Source: Acetobacter oryzoeni
GTDB taxonomy: Bacteria; Pseudomonadota; Alphaproteobacteria; Acetobacterales; Acetobacteraceae
Reading direction: 5' to 3'
Assembly: GCF_004014775.2 (NCBI RefSeq)
Contig: NZ_CP042808.1
Span: forward strand, 1,826,001 to 1,890,000
DNA length: 64,000 nucleotides
Numbering within the stretch: the stretch's first letter is position 1; the number at the start of each line of letters is the position of its first letter. Position numbers and translations under genes: made by a program. Below are positions 28,345 to 38,132 of the stretch, piece after piece. Under the pieces are notes generated by a model, which was given only the letters and a program-made list of their open reading frames with translations, ran no database searches and was not told the DNA's origin.

Positions 28345-29808
28345 CTATTCCCGGCTATACAAATCCTGCACACGCACAATATCGTCTTCACCCAGATAGG
28401 GGCCAGACTGCACTTCAATAAGCGTAAGCGGGATACGGCCAGGGTTTTCCAGCCGGTGCAGCATACCAACCGGCAGGTACACGCTTTCATTCTCCCGCAC
28501 GAGAATTTCCTCATCTCCACGGGTTACAAGCGCTGTACCTTCCACCACCACCCAGTGTTCTGACCGATGAAAATGCTTTTGCAAAGAAAGCTTCTGCGCC
28601 GGGTTCACCACAATGCGCTTAACCTGAAAGCGGTCTCCCTGCGTAAGGCCCTCATAAAACCCCCACGGCCGATATATGCGGGCATGATCTGTTGCTTCTG
28701 TGCGGCCTTCTGCCTTCAGGCGCTGGACAATGTTTCTAACATCCTGCGCACGATCTTTATGCGCAACCATTACGGCATCCTGTGTCACCACAATGGTCAG
28801 ATTTTCAACACCCAGTGCTACGGTCAGCGTGCCATCTGTGCGAATGTAAGAATTGTGCACATCCTCCAGCATCACGTTGCCATAAACCGCGTTGGCGTTT
28901 TCGTCCTTCGCGCTGAGTTCCCATAAGGAATCCCAGCTTCCGATATCGGACCACCCAAAATCAGCAGGCACCACAGCTGCTTTGTCCGTGCGCTCTGCTA
29001 CCGCGTAATCAACTGAAATATCAGGAGATTTTTTAAAACTCTCCACATCCAGACGTTCAAAATCCATGTCTGTCTGGCGTTTTTCTACAGCTTGACGCAC
29101 GCATTCATATAATTCGGGTTCGTATTTTTGGAGTTCATGTAAAAACGTACCGGCACGCGTAACAAACATGCCTGAGTTCCACAAATACTTGCCACTTTCC
29201 AAAAACTGATGCGCTGTTTGCACATCCGGTTTTTCAACAAACCGCGCTACACGGCATACGCCTGAAAGATCGGGCAGTGGCGCGCCTTCCTCTATGTATC
29301 CGTACCCTGTTTCAGGGCGGGAGGGCTTCATACCAAATGTCACAACGTATCCGGCTTGGGCGGCCTGAACAGCACTTTCCAATGCCTTATATAACCGCTG
29401 CGTATCCGTTATGGCGGCATCTGCGGCCATAACCCACAATACGGCATCGGAATCTTTTTCTGCTGTCAAAAAAGCTGCGGCGGCAATAGCCGGAGCTGAA
29501 TTGCGGCCCACAGGTTCCAGCACAATGCGGGCGTCCTGCACGCCTACATCCCTCAGTTGTTCCGCTATAATAAAACGATGTTCAGCATTGCAGATCACCA
29601 CCGGGCCGCACAGCTTGGCTGTCACACCACGCAGGGCTGTTTCCTGCAACAGGGTTTTTTCTGTCAGCAACGGCCAGAACTGCTTGGGATAGCTCCCGCG
29701 AGAAACCGGCCACAAGCGGCTACCAGAACCGCCAGAAAGAATAACAGGCACAACCTCCTGCGCATTGTCTACATAAACAGAAGTGACTGATTCTTTCTTG
29801 CCGGACAT
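28345..29808 (-). CDS. manC: Mannose-1-phosphate guanylyltransferase / mannose-6-phosphate isomerase
   Basis: This bifunctional enzyme makes mannose-6-phosphate from fructose-6-phosphate and GDP-mannose from mannose-1-phosphate, the donor for mannose-containing polysaccharides and lipids. From the ATG at 29808 it has 487 residues; an upstream TTG start at 29844 is possible. The nucleotidyltransferase domain begins VILSGGSGSRLWPVSRGSYP, with PKQFWPLL and VEKPD following. The C-terminal cupin domain carries YRPWGFYEGL, QKLSLQKHFHRSEHW and YLPVGMLHRLENPG. It is a single gene between the convergent GNAT-Nudix gene and the divergent metZ leader. It could supply GDP-mannose to the glycosyltransferases at the left of the window, an inference only. 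Confidence 0.93.
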   Translation of the reverse strand: MSGKKESVTSVYVDNAQEVVPVILSGGSGSRLWPVSRGSYPKQFWPLLTEKTLLQETALRGVTAKLCGPVVICNAEHRFIIAEQLRDVGVQDARIVLEPVGRNSAPAIAAAAFLTAEKDSDAVLWVMAADAAITDTQRLYKALESAVQAAQAGYVVTFGMKPSRPETGYGYIEEGAPLPDLSGVCRVARFVEKPDVQTAHQFLESGKYLWNSGMFVTRAGTFLHELQKYEPELYECVRQAVEKRQTDMDFERLDVESFKKSPDISVDYAVAERTDKAAVVPADFGWSDIGSWDSLWELSAKDENANAVYGNVMLEDVHNSYIRTDGTLTVALGVENLTIVVTQDAVMVAHKDRAQDVRNIVQRLKAEGRTEATDHARIYRPWGFYEGLTQGDRFQVKRIVVNPAQKLSLQKHFHRSEHWVVVEGTALVTRGDEEILVRENESVYLPVGMLHRLENPGRIPLTLIEVQSGPYLGEDDIVRVQDLYSRE

Positions 29809-29945
29809 GCATAAATCCATCAGATTTTTGAAATATTCATCCAAGTTAAATCACCGCAAGCCTGTTTTGTGAAGGCTGCTTGCACAGAACTTGACGATAG
29901 CCAATATCCGGGCTTACCCTGCCTGCCAGCAAGGTGTTGCGCCCT

Positions 29946-30004
29946 GCCCTCGTGATTTGTAAGGCCGGCTTGCGGCGAGGTAAAAGAAACGCGCTAAAGA
30001 GGCT
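29946..30004 (+). promoter_or_regulatory. SAM-II riboswitch upstream of metZ
   Basis: The segment shows the SAM-II layout. Stem P1 is CCTCG (29948-29952) with CGAGG (29976-29980), enclosing TGATTTG, GCCGGCTTGC. After P1 come TAAAAGAAA and the conserved GCTAAAGAGG, which forms the pseudoknot. S-adenosylmethionine binding would lower expression of the downstream sulfhydrylase. The metZ start codon lies about 125 bases further on. Confidence 0.9.
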
Positions 30005-30128
30005 CTGACACGGCATTTGGCCGGCTGTCATGGTTTCCACGGTCAATTTAAGAGATTGAGCTGCTTTGGCAGGCACATGGGCCTGTCTGCTGCTTGGTCT
30101 GACACGCCAGAACCGGATACAAAGACCC

Positions 30129-31337
30129 ATGAGTGACAACAAGATTGCATTTTCTGAAGCGTGGCGCCCCGCAACCCGTCAGCTCCATGCTGGTGTGGAA
30201 CGCACGGAATATGGTGAAACCAGCGAAGCCGTGTTTCTGACCTCCGGCTTTGTTTATGACAACGCTGAACAAGCTGCCCGCACCTTCCGTGGTGAAGAAG
30301 AGCACTATCAGTATAGCCGCTTTGGCAACCCCACAGTTGCGGCTCTGGAACGCCGGTTGGCTGATCTGGAAGGCGCAGAGGCTTGCGTAGCAACGGCTAC
30401 GGGCATGGGTGCAGTTTCCTCCGCCCTGCTCAGCCACGTTAAAGCAGGAGATCGGGTTGTTGCCTCCCGCGCGCTGTTTGGCTCCTGCCACTGGATTGTT
30501 GCCAACCTTCTGCCCCGTTATGGCGTAGAAACCGTTTTTGTAGATGGCTGTAACCCGGACGAATGGGCAAAAGCACTTTCCAAACCCACAGCCGCCGTAC
30601 TGCTGGAAAGCCCATCCAACCCCATGCTTGATATCCTGGATATCAAGGCCATTTCAGACCTAGCCCACAAGGCTGGTGCAATTGTGGTGGTGGATAACGT
30701 ATTTGCCTCCCCTGTTTTCCAGAAGCCTCTTCAGTTGGGTGCGGATGTTGTTGTCTATTCCTGCACCAAGCACATTGATGGCCAAGGCCGCGTGCTGGGT
30801 GGAGCTGTGCTGGGCCGCAAAGACTGGATTACGGAAACGCTTCAGCCTTTCACCCGCAATACGGGCAATGCGCTTTCACCTTTCAACGCATGGGTGATGC
30901 TTAAAGGGTTGGAAACACTTTCCCTGCGCGTTAACGCCATGGCAGCCAATGCTGCGGCTGTGGCCGATTATCTGGCATCTGCCCCCGGTATTGTAAGTGT
31001 GCGCTACCCCGGCCGGGCCGATCATCCGCAGTATGAACTGGCCAAACGCCAGATGAGCGGCAGCGGAAGCCTGATTGCCTTTGAGGTAAAGGGTGGCCAG
31101 AAAGGGGCATTCGCCTTTATGGATGCACTAAAGCTGATTGCCATTTCCAATAACCTTGGGGATGCACGCTCTTTGGTAACGCACCCAGCCACAACTACGC
31201 ATTCCAAGGTGAGCGCAGAAGACCGCGCCGTACTCGGCATTACAGATGGCGCCATCCGCTTTTCCGTCGGGCTGGAAGACAGCGCAGATCTGATTGACGA
31301 TCTGGCCCGTGGTGTTGCGGCCCTTCAGGCTATCTAA
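30129..31337 (+). CDS. metZ: O-succinylhomoserine sulfhydrylase
   Basis: This PLP enzyme of the Cys/Met metabolism family forms homocysteine from O-succinylhomoserine and sulfide in methionine synthesis. From the ATG at 30129 it has 402 residues. It begins WRPATRQLHAGVERTEYGETSEA. The PLP-binding lysine is in YSCTKHIDGQGR, with YQYSRFGNPT and ATGMGAVSSALLS earlier and SLVTHPATTTHS late. MetZ rather than cystathionine gamma-synthase is favoured by the HIDGQGRVLGG segment and by the upstream SAM-II riboswitch. A long hairpin follows. Confidence 0.93.
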   Translation: MSDNKIAFSEAWRPATRQLHAGVERTEYGETSEAVFLTSGFVYDNAEQAARTFRGEEEHYQYSRFGNPTVAALERRLADLEGAEACVATATGMGAVSSALLSHVKAGDRVVASRALFGSCHWIVANLLPRYGVETVFVDGCNPDEWAKALSKPTAAVLLESPSNPMLDILDIKAISDLAHKAGAIVVVDNVFASPVFQKPLQLGADVVVYSCTKHIDGQGRVLGGAVLGRKDWITETLQPFTRNTGNALSPFNAWVMLKGLETLSLRVNAMAANAAAVADYLASAPGIVSVRYPGRADHPQYELAKRQMSGSGSLIAFEVKGGQKGAFAFMDALKLIAISNNLGDARSLVTHPATTTHSKVSAEDRAVLGITDGAIRFSVGLEDSADLIDDLARGVAALQAI

Positions 31338-31347
31338 ATAAAACCCT

Positions 31348-31392
31348 CATTGCCTCTCCCAAGCCACCTTTAAGGTATCGGGAGAGGCAATG
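31348..31392 (+). terminator. Long hairpin after metZ
   Basis: A perfect 13-base inverted repeat (CATTGCCTCTCCC / GGGAGAGGCAATG) encloses a second small stem (ACCTT / AAGGT). No T-run follows. Confidence 0.6.
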
Positions 31393-31457
31393 CTTGGCAT
31401 AACAGATGGGTTCGTGATAGGTGCAAGCACCATCCCGTACCACAAACAGGATATTCC

Positions 31458-31928
31458 ATGCCCGACTGGGCCACTTCTCCCCTTTTGCAAGATCCAGAAG
31501 AAGCCATGAACGAGCTCTTTTCCTCACTACCTGTCTATGAGGCAGTTACGGAGAATGTGCGCGTGCAGGTACAGGTGTTCTGGCTGCCAGACCAATCCGA
31601 ACCAGATGAGCATTCCTATTGCTGGGCCTATCGTATCCGCATTGGTAACGATGGCACACAGCCTGTGCAGCTTCTGGAACGCACGTGGCACATTACAGAT
31701 ACCGCCGGGCATACAGAATATGTGCACGGTTCTGGCGTAGTGGGAGAACTACCGGTTATTCAGCCCGGTGCGCTGTATGAATATACCTCCGGGGCATCTC
31801 TTGCCACGCCGGGCGGATTTATGAGCGGGCATTATCTTATGCAGGACAAAAGCAGCGGCAGACGGTTTGATGTCAGCATTCCTGCTTTCAGTCTGGACAG
31901 CCCCTTTCTGCTCCGCCAGATCCACTAA
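31458..31928 (+). CDS. apaG: ApaG-family protein
   Basis: The 156-residue protein is a single ApaG (DUF525) beta-sandwich. It carries [54 protein letters not shown] and [10 protein letters not shown]. These match the conserved strands of the family, linked genetically to Co2+/Mg2+ homeostasis and Ap4A metabolism; the biochemical role is unsettled. The N-terminus extends the family norm of about 125 by some 25 residues, so an in-frame ATG at 31506 is another possible start. folE follows 40 bases later on the same strand. Confidence 0.92.
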   Translation: MPDWATSPLLQDPEEAMNELFSSLPVYEAVTENVRVQVQVFWLPDQSEPDEHSYCWAYRIRIGNDGTQPVQLLERTWHITDTAGHTEYVHGSGVVGELPVIQPGALYEYTSGASLATPGGFMSGHYLMQDKSSGRRFDVSIPAFSLDSPFLLRQIH

Positions 31929-31968
31929 TCCGCCCCATCATATCCCTATACTTTTTCTGGAGTGTGGC

Positions 31969-32580
31969 ATGAGCGTGCCTCCGTCTGATACATCCAAACG
32001 CCCAACACAAGCCGAAGCAGAACAGGCCGTACGCACCCTGCTGCGCTGGGCTGGCGACAACCCGGACCGTGAAGGCCTGCACGATACCCCTGCCCGTGTT
32101 GCCCGCGCTTACACCGAGTTTTTCTGTGGGTATGAGATTGACCCCGCAGCCTTGCTACGCCGCACCTTTTCCGAAGTGGAAGGGTATGATGAAATTGTGC
32201 TGCTGCGTGATATCCGCTTTGAAAGCCATTGCGAACACCACTTGGCCCCCATTATCGGGCGTGCACATGTTGCGTATCTGCCGCGCCAGCGCGTTGTAGG
32301 CATTTCCAAACTGGCACGTGTGGTGGATGCCTATGCCAAACGCCTGCAAATTCAGGAACGGCTGACAGCCCAGATTGCCAACACCATCAATGATGAACTG
32401 GAACCGCACGGGGTTGCCGTTATTATTGAATCTTCCCACGAATGCATGACAACACGCGGCGTGCACAAACCCGGTGTTTCCATGGTCACCAGCACCATGC
32501 TTGGCGTTTTTCGGGAAAACTCAGACACGCGGCGCGAGCTGATGGCGATGCTGAACCGCCCTGCTGCCTGCGAATTCTAA
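31969..32580 (+). CDS. folE: GTP cyclohydrolase I
   Basis: This enzyme makes 7,8-dihydroneopterin triphosphate from GTP, the first step of folate synthesis. From the ATG at 31969, with TGGAG upstream, it has 203 residues. Conserved motifs are [36 protein letters not shown] (Zn-binding Cys/His), [20 protein letters not shown] and [15 protein letters not shown]. The third zinc-ligand Cys is in HECMTTRG. An ORF-opening ATG upstream lies inside apaG and is not needed. Confidence 0.95.
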   Translation: MSVPPSDTSKRPTQAEAEQAVRTLLRWAGDNPDREGLHDTPARVARAYTEFFCGYEIDPAALLRRTFSEVEGYDEIVLLRDIRFESHCEHHLAPIIGRAHVAYLPRQRVVGISKLARVVDAYAKRLQIQERLTAQIANTINDELEPHGVAVIIESSHECMTTRGVHKPGVSMVTSTMLGVFRENSDTRRELMAMLNRPAACEF

Positions 32581-32588
32581 AAGAAGAC

Positions 32589-32617
32589 TCTCTCCCATCC
32601 AATCATGATGGGAGAGA
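32589..32617. terminator. Bidirectional hairpin between folE and the PfpI-like gene
   Basis: A perfect 11-base stem (TCTCTCCCATC / GATGGGAGAGA) with a 7-base loop lies between two convergent genes. Confidence 0.65.
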
Positions 32618-32632
32618 AAAAGCCTTTGGGCC

Positions 32633-33211
32633 TTAGATGCTCACATTTGCACCCAGCACCTTAAGGAACTGAGCCAGCCACGCTGGGTGTGCAGGCCATG
32701 CTGGGGCCGTTACCAGTTCCCCATCCGTTACGGCTTCAGTAACCGGAATATCAGCGTAAGTGCCGCCAGCCAGTTCCACATCTGGGCGGCAGGCTGGGTA
32801 AGCCGAGACTTCACGCCCCTTAATGATACCTGCAGCAGCCAGAAGCTGTGCCCCGTGGCAAATAGCGGCAATTGGCCTATCGGCAAATGCTTTTACAATT
32901 TCCAACACCCGCGCATTCAGGCGCAGATATTCAGGCGCACGCCCACCGGGAATAATCAGCCCCAGATACTCATCCGTATCAATGGCATCAAAATCTGCAT
33001 TCAGCACAAAAGCATGGCCGGGCTTTTCACTGTATGTCTGCGCGCCTTCAAAATCATGAATGGCCGTCAGCACCTTATCGCCCGCTTTTTTACCGGGGCA
33101 GATCACGTCCACCTTATACCCCACCATAAGCAGAGCCTGATAAGGCACCATGATTTCATAGTCTTCTACGTAATCACCTGCCAGCATCAGCAGTTTGACA
33201 TCATCAGTCAT
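32633..33211 (-). CDS. DJ-1/PfpI-family protein
   Basis: The 192-residue protein has the DJ-1/PfpI fold with the nucleophile-elbow cysteine in [13 protein letters not shown] (near residue 117). [15 protein letters not shown] provides the upstream Gly-rich loop. [14 protein letters not shown] at the N-terminus places the Glu that supports the cysteine. Members act as glyoxalase/deglycase-like enzymes or stress proteins; the precise activity cannot be read from sequence. The start overlaps the end of moaB by 8 bases, so they are co-translated. Confidence 0.88.
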   Translation of the reverse strand: MTDDVKLLMLAGDYVEDYEIMVPYQALLMVGYKVDVICPGKKAGDKVLTAIHDFEGAQTYSEKPGHAFVLNADFDAIDTDEYLGLIIPGGRAPEYLRLNARVLEIVKAFADRPIAAICHGAQLLAAAGIIKGREVSAYPACRPDVELAGGTYADIPVTEAVTDGELVTAPAWPAHPAWLAQFLKVLGANVSI

Positions 33212-33758
33212 GATGACCGTTTCCTTTCAAGCCTTCGCGCAAACGCGGCATCAACTCCACAAAGTTACAGGGCCGGTGGCGGCTATCAAGCTGGAAAACC
33301 AGAATATCATCCCAACCATCCTTCACCGCACCAGTAGAACCCGGCAGCGCAAACAGATACGTGCCGCCAGCCACACCTGCCAACGCACGAGACTGAATGG
33401 TGGATGTGCCAATCTTGCGGTAAGACAGCATACGGAATAGCTCACCAAACCCTTCAATGCGTTTTTCCAGCACGCTTTCAAACGCTTCGGGCGTTACGTC
33501 ACGGCCGGTTACGCCTGTGCCGCCATTTGTAATAACAACATCCACCTGCGGGTCAGCAATCCACTTGCGCAGTTGTGCGGAAATCTTGTCTGCATCGTCT
33601 GAGATAATGGCCCGATCAGCCAGAACATGGCCCGCACCTTCCAGCCGCGCAACAAGCGCTGCGCCAGAGGTATCTGTTTCCAGCGTGCGCGAATCCGAAA
33701 CGGTAAGCACTGCAATACGAACAGGAAGAAACGGCAGGTTGGTATCGATTTTAGACAT
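33204..33758 (-). CDS. moaB: Molybdenum cofactor biosynthesis protein MoaB
   Basis: From the ATG at 33758 it has 184 residues. It has the MoaB/MogA fold: [19 protein letters not shown] at the start, [19 protein letters not shown] in the middle and [18 protein letters not shown] near the end. These are the molybdopterin-binding segments. MogA-type proteins adenylylate molybdopterin before molybdenum insertion. Acetic acid bacteria use molybdenum cofactor in aldehyde dehydrogenases, so the pathway is expected. A frame extending upstream to 33854 lacks support. It overlaps the DJ-1/PfpI gene. Confidence 0.92.
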   Translation of the reverse strand: MSKIDTNLPFLPVRIAVLTVSDSRTLETDTSGAALVARLEGAGHVLADRAIISDDADKISAQLRKWIADPQVDVVITNGGTGVTGRDVTPEAFESVLEKRIEGFGELFRMLSYRKIGTSTIQSRALAGVAGGTYLFALPGSTGAVKDGWDDILVFQLDSRHRPCNFVELMPRLREGLKGNGHHD

Positions 33759-33976
33759 TGAGAGAATCTTATCTCCATAATTCTGATGCAGAACTGCACC
33801 ATATGGCCGTAATAATGGCCTATTTTTATATAAAAAATCCATTAAACTGCACAACAGCGACTACAATCGCATAAAAAATGCTTTAGAAAACGGGAACCGC
33901 AGTATCCCGAAACCCAAGGCCACACTTTTTTCTGCTGAAATATGAGGTGGCCGAAAGAAATAAAAATTAAGGGAAC

Positions 33977-35443
33977 ATGATTAAACGCCTTCACCTCCAT
34001 TTTCCTTTTCGCGCCTTATGGCCGACCTGCCTGCTTGTTCTATCTCTTTTCGTTGTTTTACCTGCGCACGCACAGTTGCTGACAGGTGGAAACAGCGCCG
34101 TAGGCCTCTGGCCCAGCTTGCAGGTGGATAATGAAGCCGATCAGGTTGAAGATCCTGGCCCCTTTTTTTCTGCACCGTATGGCAAGGATCATTTCTTTGG
34201 AAACTGGTGGGGCGCACAGCCTTGGCTGCTAAGCCACGGCATCCATATCCTGGCAGACGTGCATGAAGAACTTGCAGGCAACTTTCGTGGTGGCCGCAGG
34301 AAAGGCGTGGATAATGCCGGACAGGTGGGTGTTGAACTGGATGTGGACTGGGGCAAGCTGACCAATGCCGACATCATGAAAGGGTTCTGGACCCACATGA
34401 TGGTGGTGAACGGACATGGCCGTAACCTGAGCACAGATTACATTGGGGATTCACTGGGCGGCGTGCAGCAGATTTATGGCGCACGTGGTAACGTGGTGGC
34501 CCATCTTGTTTACCTGTATGGTGAACACGCTTTTCTGCACAATCATGTAGATATCAGCGCGGGCTGGATTCCGGTTGGCAGCTTTTTTGCCGCTTCACCA
34601 CTGTTTTGTATGTACATGAACGTTGCCATGTGCGGGAACCCGGCCCCCACCAAATACACAGAAGGCGCCCGAGACTGGCCATCCGGTAACCTCGGTTTTG
34701 TTGCCCGTGTTATGCCCACAAAACAAACCTATATTATGGCTGGCCTGTTTGCTGTTTCCCCGCACGCTTATAACGGTGGCATTTCTGGCTGGGCATGGGC
34801 GCAGGATGGCTTGGGCAAGTTCTCATCCCCGGTGGAAATTGGTTGGCTTCCTTCCTTTGGGCGCAACCATCTGGTTGGCCACTACAAGGCTGGGTTTGGC
34901 TACGACAACTCCAAATACAAAAACCTGCTGAACGATGTAAACGGCAATGCATGGGTGCAGACAGGCGCACAGCCGCAATACGAGGCAGGCCGTGCAAGCG
35001 CATGGTTTATGGCTGACCAGATGCTGATGCGGAATGGTGATGGCCCCACCAATGGCCTGATCGCTCTGGCGGGTTGGATGTGGTCTGATGGTAAAACCAC
35101 CGCCATGTCTCACCACGTATGGGCCGGCATGACGGAAACCGGTGCCGCATGGGGCCGCCCGAATGATAGCGTTGGCGCCATGTTCCAGTGGATGACCATG
35201 AGCCGCGCCTCTGTTCTGCAGCAGGAAGCTGCATTAGCTGCTGGCGTGCCCTTCCCCGATAACCAGTGGGGCAAGGTATGGGGCATTCAGACCCACGAAA
35301 ACATCTACGAAGTGTTTTACAACGCACATGTTGCCAATGGCATGTCTTTGCAGCCAGACTTCCAGTATATCAACCGTCCGGGCGGTTCCACCGTGTTCCA
35401 TGATGCCGCAGTGATGGCGCTTCAGTTTAACGTGGTGATGTAA
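33977..35443 (+). CDS. OprB-family carbohydrate-selective porin
   Basis: The 488-residue outer-membrane protein has a signal peptide ending PAHA-QLLTG. The body is a 16-stranded barrel typical of OprB: GNWWGAQPWLLSHGIHILADVHEELAGN, ISAGWIPVGSFFAASPLFC, and PDFQYINRPGG near the C-terminus, which ends in alternating aromatic strands. OprB porins let glucose and related sugars cross the outer membrane. That fits the periplasmic sugar oxidation of acetic acid bacteria. The 3' end overlaps the convergent ATPase gene by 17 bases. Confidence 0.9.
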   Translation: MIKRLHLHFPFRALWPTCLLVLSLFVVLPAHAQLLTGGNSAVGLWPSLQVDNEADQVEDPGPFFSAPYGKDHFFGNWWGAQPWLLSHGIHILADVHEELAGNFRGGRRKGVDNAGQVGVELDVDWGKLTNADIMKGFWTHMMVVNGHGRNLSTDYIGDSLGGVQQIYGARGNVVAHLVYLYGEHAFLHNHVDISAGWIPVGSFFAASPLFCMYMNVAMCGNPAPTKYTEGARDWPSGNLGFVARVMPTKQTYIMAGLFAVSPHAYNGGISGWAWAQDGLGKFSSPVEIGWLPSFGRNHLVGHYKAGFGYDNSKYKNLLNDVNGNAWVQTGAQPQYEAGRASAWFMADQMLMRNGDGPTNGLIALAGWMWSDGKTTAMSHHVWAGMTETGAAWGRPNDSVGAMFQWMTMSRASVLQQEAALAAGVPFPDNQWGKVWGIQTHENIYEVFYNAHVANGMSLQPDFQYINRPGGSTVFHDAAVMALQFNVVM

Positions 35444-38132
35444 AACTTTCTTGCGGGCGCAGGCTTAACATCCTGCCCCGCAATGGCGCGAACAGTTGCG
35501 CATGGCACGTAAAAATAAGAATCTGAAAGCGCGTTGCAGCTTCTGCCATCACATCAAACAAACGTTCCAGCCGCATTGGATCTGCAAAAGTAAGTGCATC
35601 ATCCAGCACCAGAATGGCCGGCACACCGCGCCCATGCAGCATTTCAGCAAAGCCCAGACGCACCAGAACAGCTATCTGCTCGCGCGTACCATCAGAAAGA
35701 TCCACCACATCTTCGCGCTGATTGCGTGAAAGAGCAGCCACCCCGAAATCTGCATCCATTTCCAGTTCAGCACCGGGAAACAATGCTGAAAATGCGGGCT
35801 GCATGGTTTTTACCAGTGGCCCCATATAGCGTGCTGTTTGCTCTTGCTCTGCCTTGCTTAAAACCTGATCTAGCAAAACAAGGGCAGACCTATCCCGCGT
35901 GCAGGCAGCCACTTCCATATTCAGGCGCTGCTGGAGCCGATCTGCCTCGGCTATACGTTCATCCAGCCCTTCACCTTCTGCGCCACGCACACGGGTTTCG
36001 CGCTCACGTATATCTTCACGCAGGCGGGCTATAGTTTCTCCGTCTGTTTTCTGGGCCTGTTCGCGCCGCTGAATACCGCTTTCCACCACAGCCAAAGGCC
36101 GTTCTTTTTGGCGTGCGTGCTCACAATGCTCCACGGCTGCCTGTGCGGCGTCCTGCTCCTGCTGGCATAGCTGCTTACGTTGGGCCAGTGCCGCATCTGG
36201 CTCACGCTCCTGCCAAAGTGCCAACTCTCGCTGCACACGGGCCAGCCCGGCTTCCTGCTGCTGTTGGGCTGCATTGGCTTTATCCAATGCAGCTTTGGCC
36301 GTTATAAACACCTGTTGCGTATCGCGCTCTTTTTCTCTGGCGCGCTCTACTGCTACTGCCGCTTCCTGCTCTTGCTGTACGGCTTCCTCTGGCAGGCGGT
36401 TGAGGGCATACTCATCAACACTTCCAATCTGGCTGGCCAGATTTTGCGTCAGCGTCTGTTTTTTCTGCGTGTAAGCGGCTTCCTCCTTCGCCAGAACATG
36501 CCGCAATTCCAGCAAAACCTGATCCGGGTTTACGCCCTTTTTATTGGGCACCGTGGCGGCAAAAACGGCTTTGGCTTCCTTAAGCTGACGTTCTGCCAAA
36601 CAGCGCTTTTCATACTGTTGTTCGGCATCTTCTACATTCAGGCATGCAGCCTGTTGCAAAAGATCGGTTAATGCAGCTTGAGCTGTCTGTAACGCCTGCT
36701 GCAATTCAACCGTATCCCCGCCAACGGAAGGGGTAATAATAAACCGGCCGATGCCTTCTATCTGAATTTCTGCAGGAGCATGTAACAGGCTTTTACCCGA
36801 TGCGCAGGCTTTGCCATTCAACACAACACGCTGCTGCGCTTGTGGCAGCAAATCCATCTCCAACACAGTTGCCTGCGCTTGCAACTGTTGCTCCAACGTT
36901 GCCACTTTTTGGGCTGCCTTACGCAGGCGCTGAATTTTGGCCTCATCCATAGGCAACGCATCAAACGCTGCCTGTGCCTGCTCTATTTGGGCAAAGCTTT
37001 CCTGCACATGCTTTAAATTTTCACGCTGGCGTAAAAGCGCTGCTTCCATGTGCTGCACTTCGCGCTGCTGCATGACATGGTGCAAAACAGCACGCCGCAC
37101 CTGATGCTGCTGCACGGCCTTCTGGCATTCAGCCTGTGCAGCCTGATACCGCAGATTGGCAGCTTTTTCGTGCTCTGCCAGTTCTGCAAGCTCTTGCTTA
37201 CTGGCTGCAATCAACTGCTCCAGCCGGGCACATTCGGCCCGGTATTCTTTTCGCCGTTCCTCTTCATCCCGAATATTCTGGAACTGCTGCACCGCTGCGG
37301 CTTTTCTGGCTTGAGCAGCTTTTTCTTCTGCATCCAAATTGCGCAGGCGGTCACGCTCTTCACGCAGCTTATGCAGTTCCTGCTCTTCCTGCTTTTGCCG
37401 TTCTGGGTTTTCCTGCTCACGCAACATGCGGCGGGTTTGCTCAAGCAGAACCAGATCTTCTTCCAGCGCCTTACGCTTGGCGTGAAGATGTTTCAGATTT
37501 TCCGCAGCTTGGGCCTGATCATCCAGAAGTTGCTTATAACGCCCTGTCGGTCTGCCGGTCGCGGCTGTTTGCAACTGCCCCAACCGCGCCTTTACACGCT
37601 CTAGCAACGCCCCCGCAGCAGCAATGCCCGTTACTTCCTGAACACCTTGCTCCAGACAATTCTGAATACTCGAACGGCCCGCGTTGTTTAAAACCGGAGC
37701 AACAAAACTCTCCCCTTGGCGCACCAAAAGGGCATTCCACAAACCCGTTGCTTCAGTTCTGCCGTTTTTCTCCAGTTCTAACAGCGCGTTCAGACGTTCT
37801 TCTGCCGTGTCTCCATCAAAACGTTCCTGCCCCAAATCAAGGCGCGCAAAAGCACCTTTCATGAAGCGTTTTTCCAACCAACAAGGCTTACCGCTCCATT
37901 CAAACCCCACACCAATATGGGGCGCACCTCCGCCATAGGGCTGCATCTCTTTAACAGGCTGAGCTTTGGAACCATGACGCAGGGTTAGCGCAGCGCGCAG
38001 GGCCATCAGCAAAGTGGATTTACCGGCTTCATTCGGGGCAGCCAGCACATTCAGCCCTTTGCCCAAACCTTCCAGACGCACTGGAGAGGTAAACCGACGC
38101 ACACATTCAAGCTGGATATCTGTCAGAATCAC
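35427..38132 (-). CDS. SbcC/YhaN-like SMC-type ATPase
   Basis: The 901-residue protein has a Walker A at the N-terminus (APNEAGKSTLLMALRAAL, residue about 32), long Gln/Glu/Ala-rich coiled coils (about 180-740), and a C-terminal signature/Walker B half (DLSDGTREQIAVLVRLGF, ILVLDDALTFAD). That is the layout of SbcC/Rad50. A CxxC zinc hook at the mid-point of the coils is not evident, and the protein is shorter than typical SbcC (about 1000-1200). It overlaps the phosphoesterase gene upstream by 4 bases, so the two act as an SbcCD- or YhaN/YhaO-like DNA end-processing pair. Confidence 0.87.
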   Translation of the reverse strand: MILTDIQLECVRRFTSPVRLEGLGKGLNVLAAPNEAGKSTLLMALRAALTLRHGSKAQPVKEMQPYGGGAPHIGVGFEWSGKPCWLEKRFMKGAFARLDLGQERFDGDTAEERLNALLELEKNGRTEATGLWNALLVRQGESFVAPVLNNAGRSSIQNCLEQGVQEVTGIAAAGALLERVKARLGQLQTAATGRPTGRYKQLLDDQAQAAENLKHLHAKRKALEEDLVLLEQTRRMLREQENPERQKQEEQELHKLREERDRLRNLDAEEKAAQARKAAAVQQFQNIRDEEERRKEYRAECARLEQLIAASKQELAELAEHEKAANLRYQAAQAECQKAVQQHQVRRAVLHHVMQQREVQHMEAALLRQRENLKHVQESFAQIEQAQAAFDALPMDEAKIQRLRKAAQKVATLEQQLQAQATVLEMDLLPQAQQRVVLNGKACASGKSLLHAPAEIQIEGIGRFIITPSVGGDTVELQQALQTAQAALTDLLQQAACLNVEDAEQQYEKRCLAERQLKEAKAVFAATVPNKKGVNPDQVLLELRHVLAKEEAAYTQKKQTLTQNLASQIGSVDEYALNRLPEEAVQQEQEAAVAVERAREKERDTQQVFITAKAALDKANAAQQQQEAGLARVQRELALWQEREPDAALAQRKQLCQQEQDAAQAAVEHCEHARQKERPLAVVESGIQRREQAQKTDGETIARLREDIRERETRVRGAEGEGLDERIAEADRLQQRLNMEVAACTRDRSALVLLDQVLSKAEQEQTARYMGPLVKTMQPAFSALFPGAELEMDADFGVAALSRNQREDVVDLSDGTREQIAVLVRLGFAEMLHGRGVPAILVLDDALTFADPMRLERLFDVMAEAATRFQILIFTCHAQLFAPLRGRMLSLRPQESFTSPR

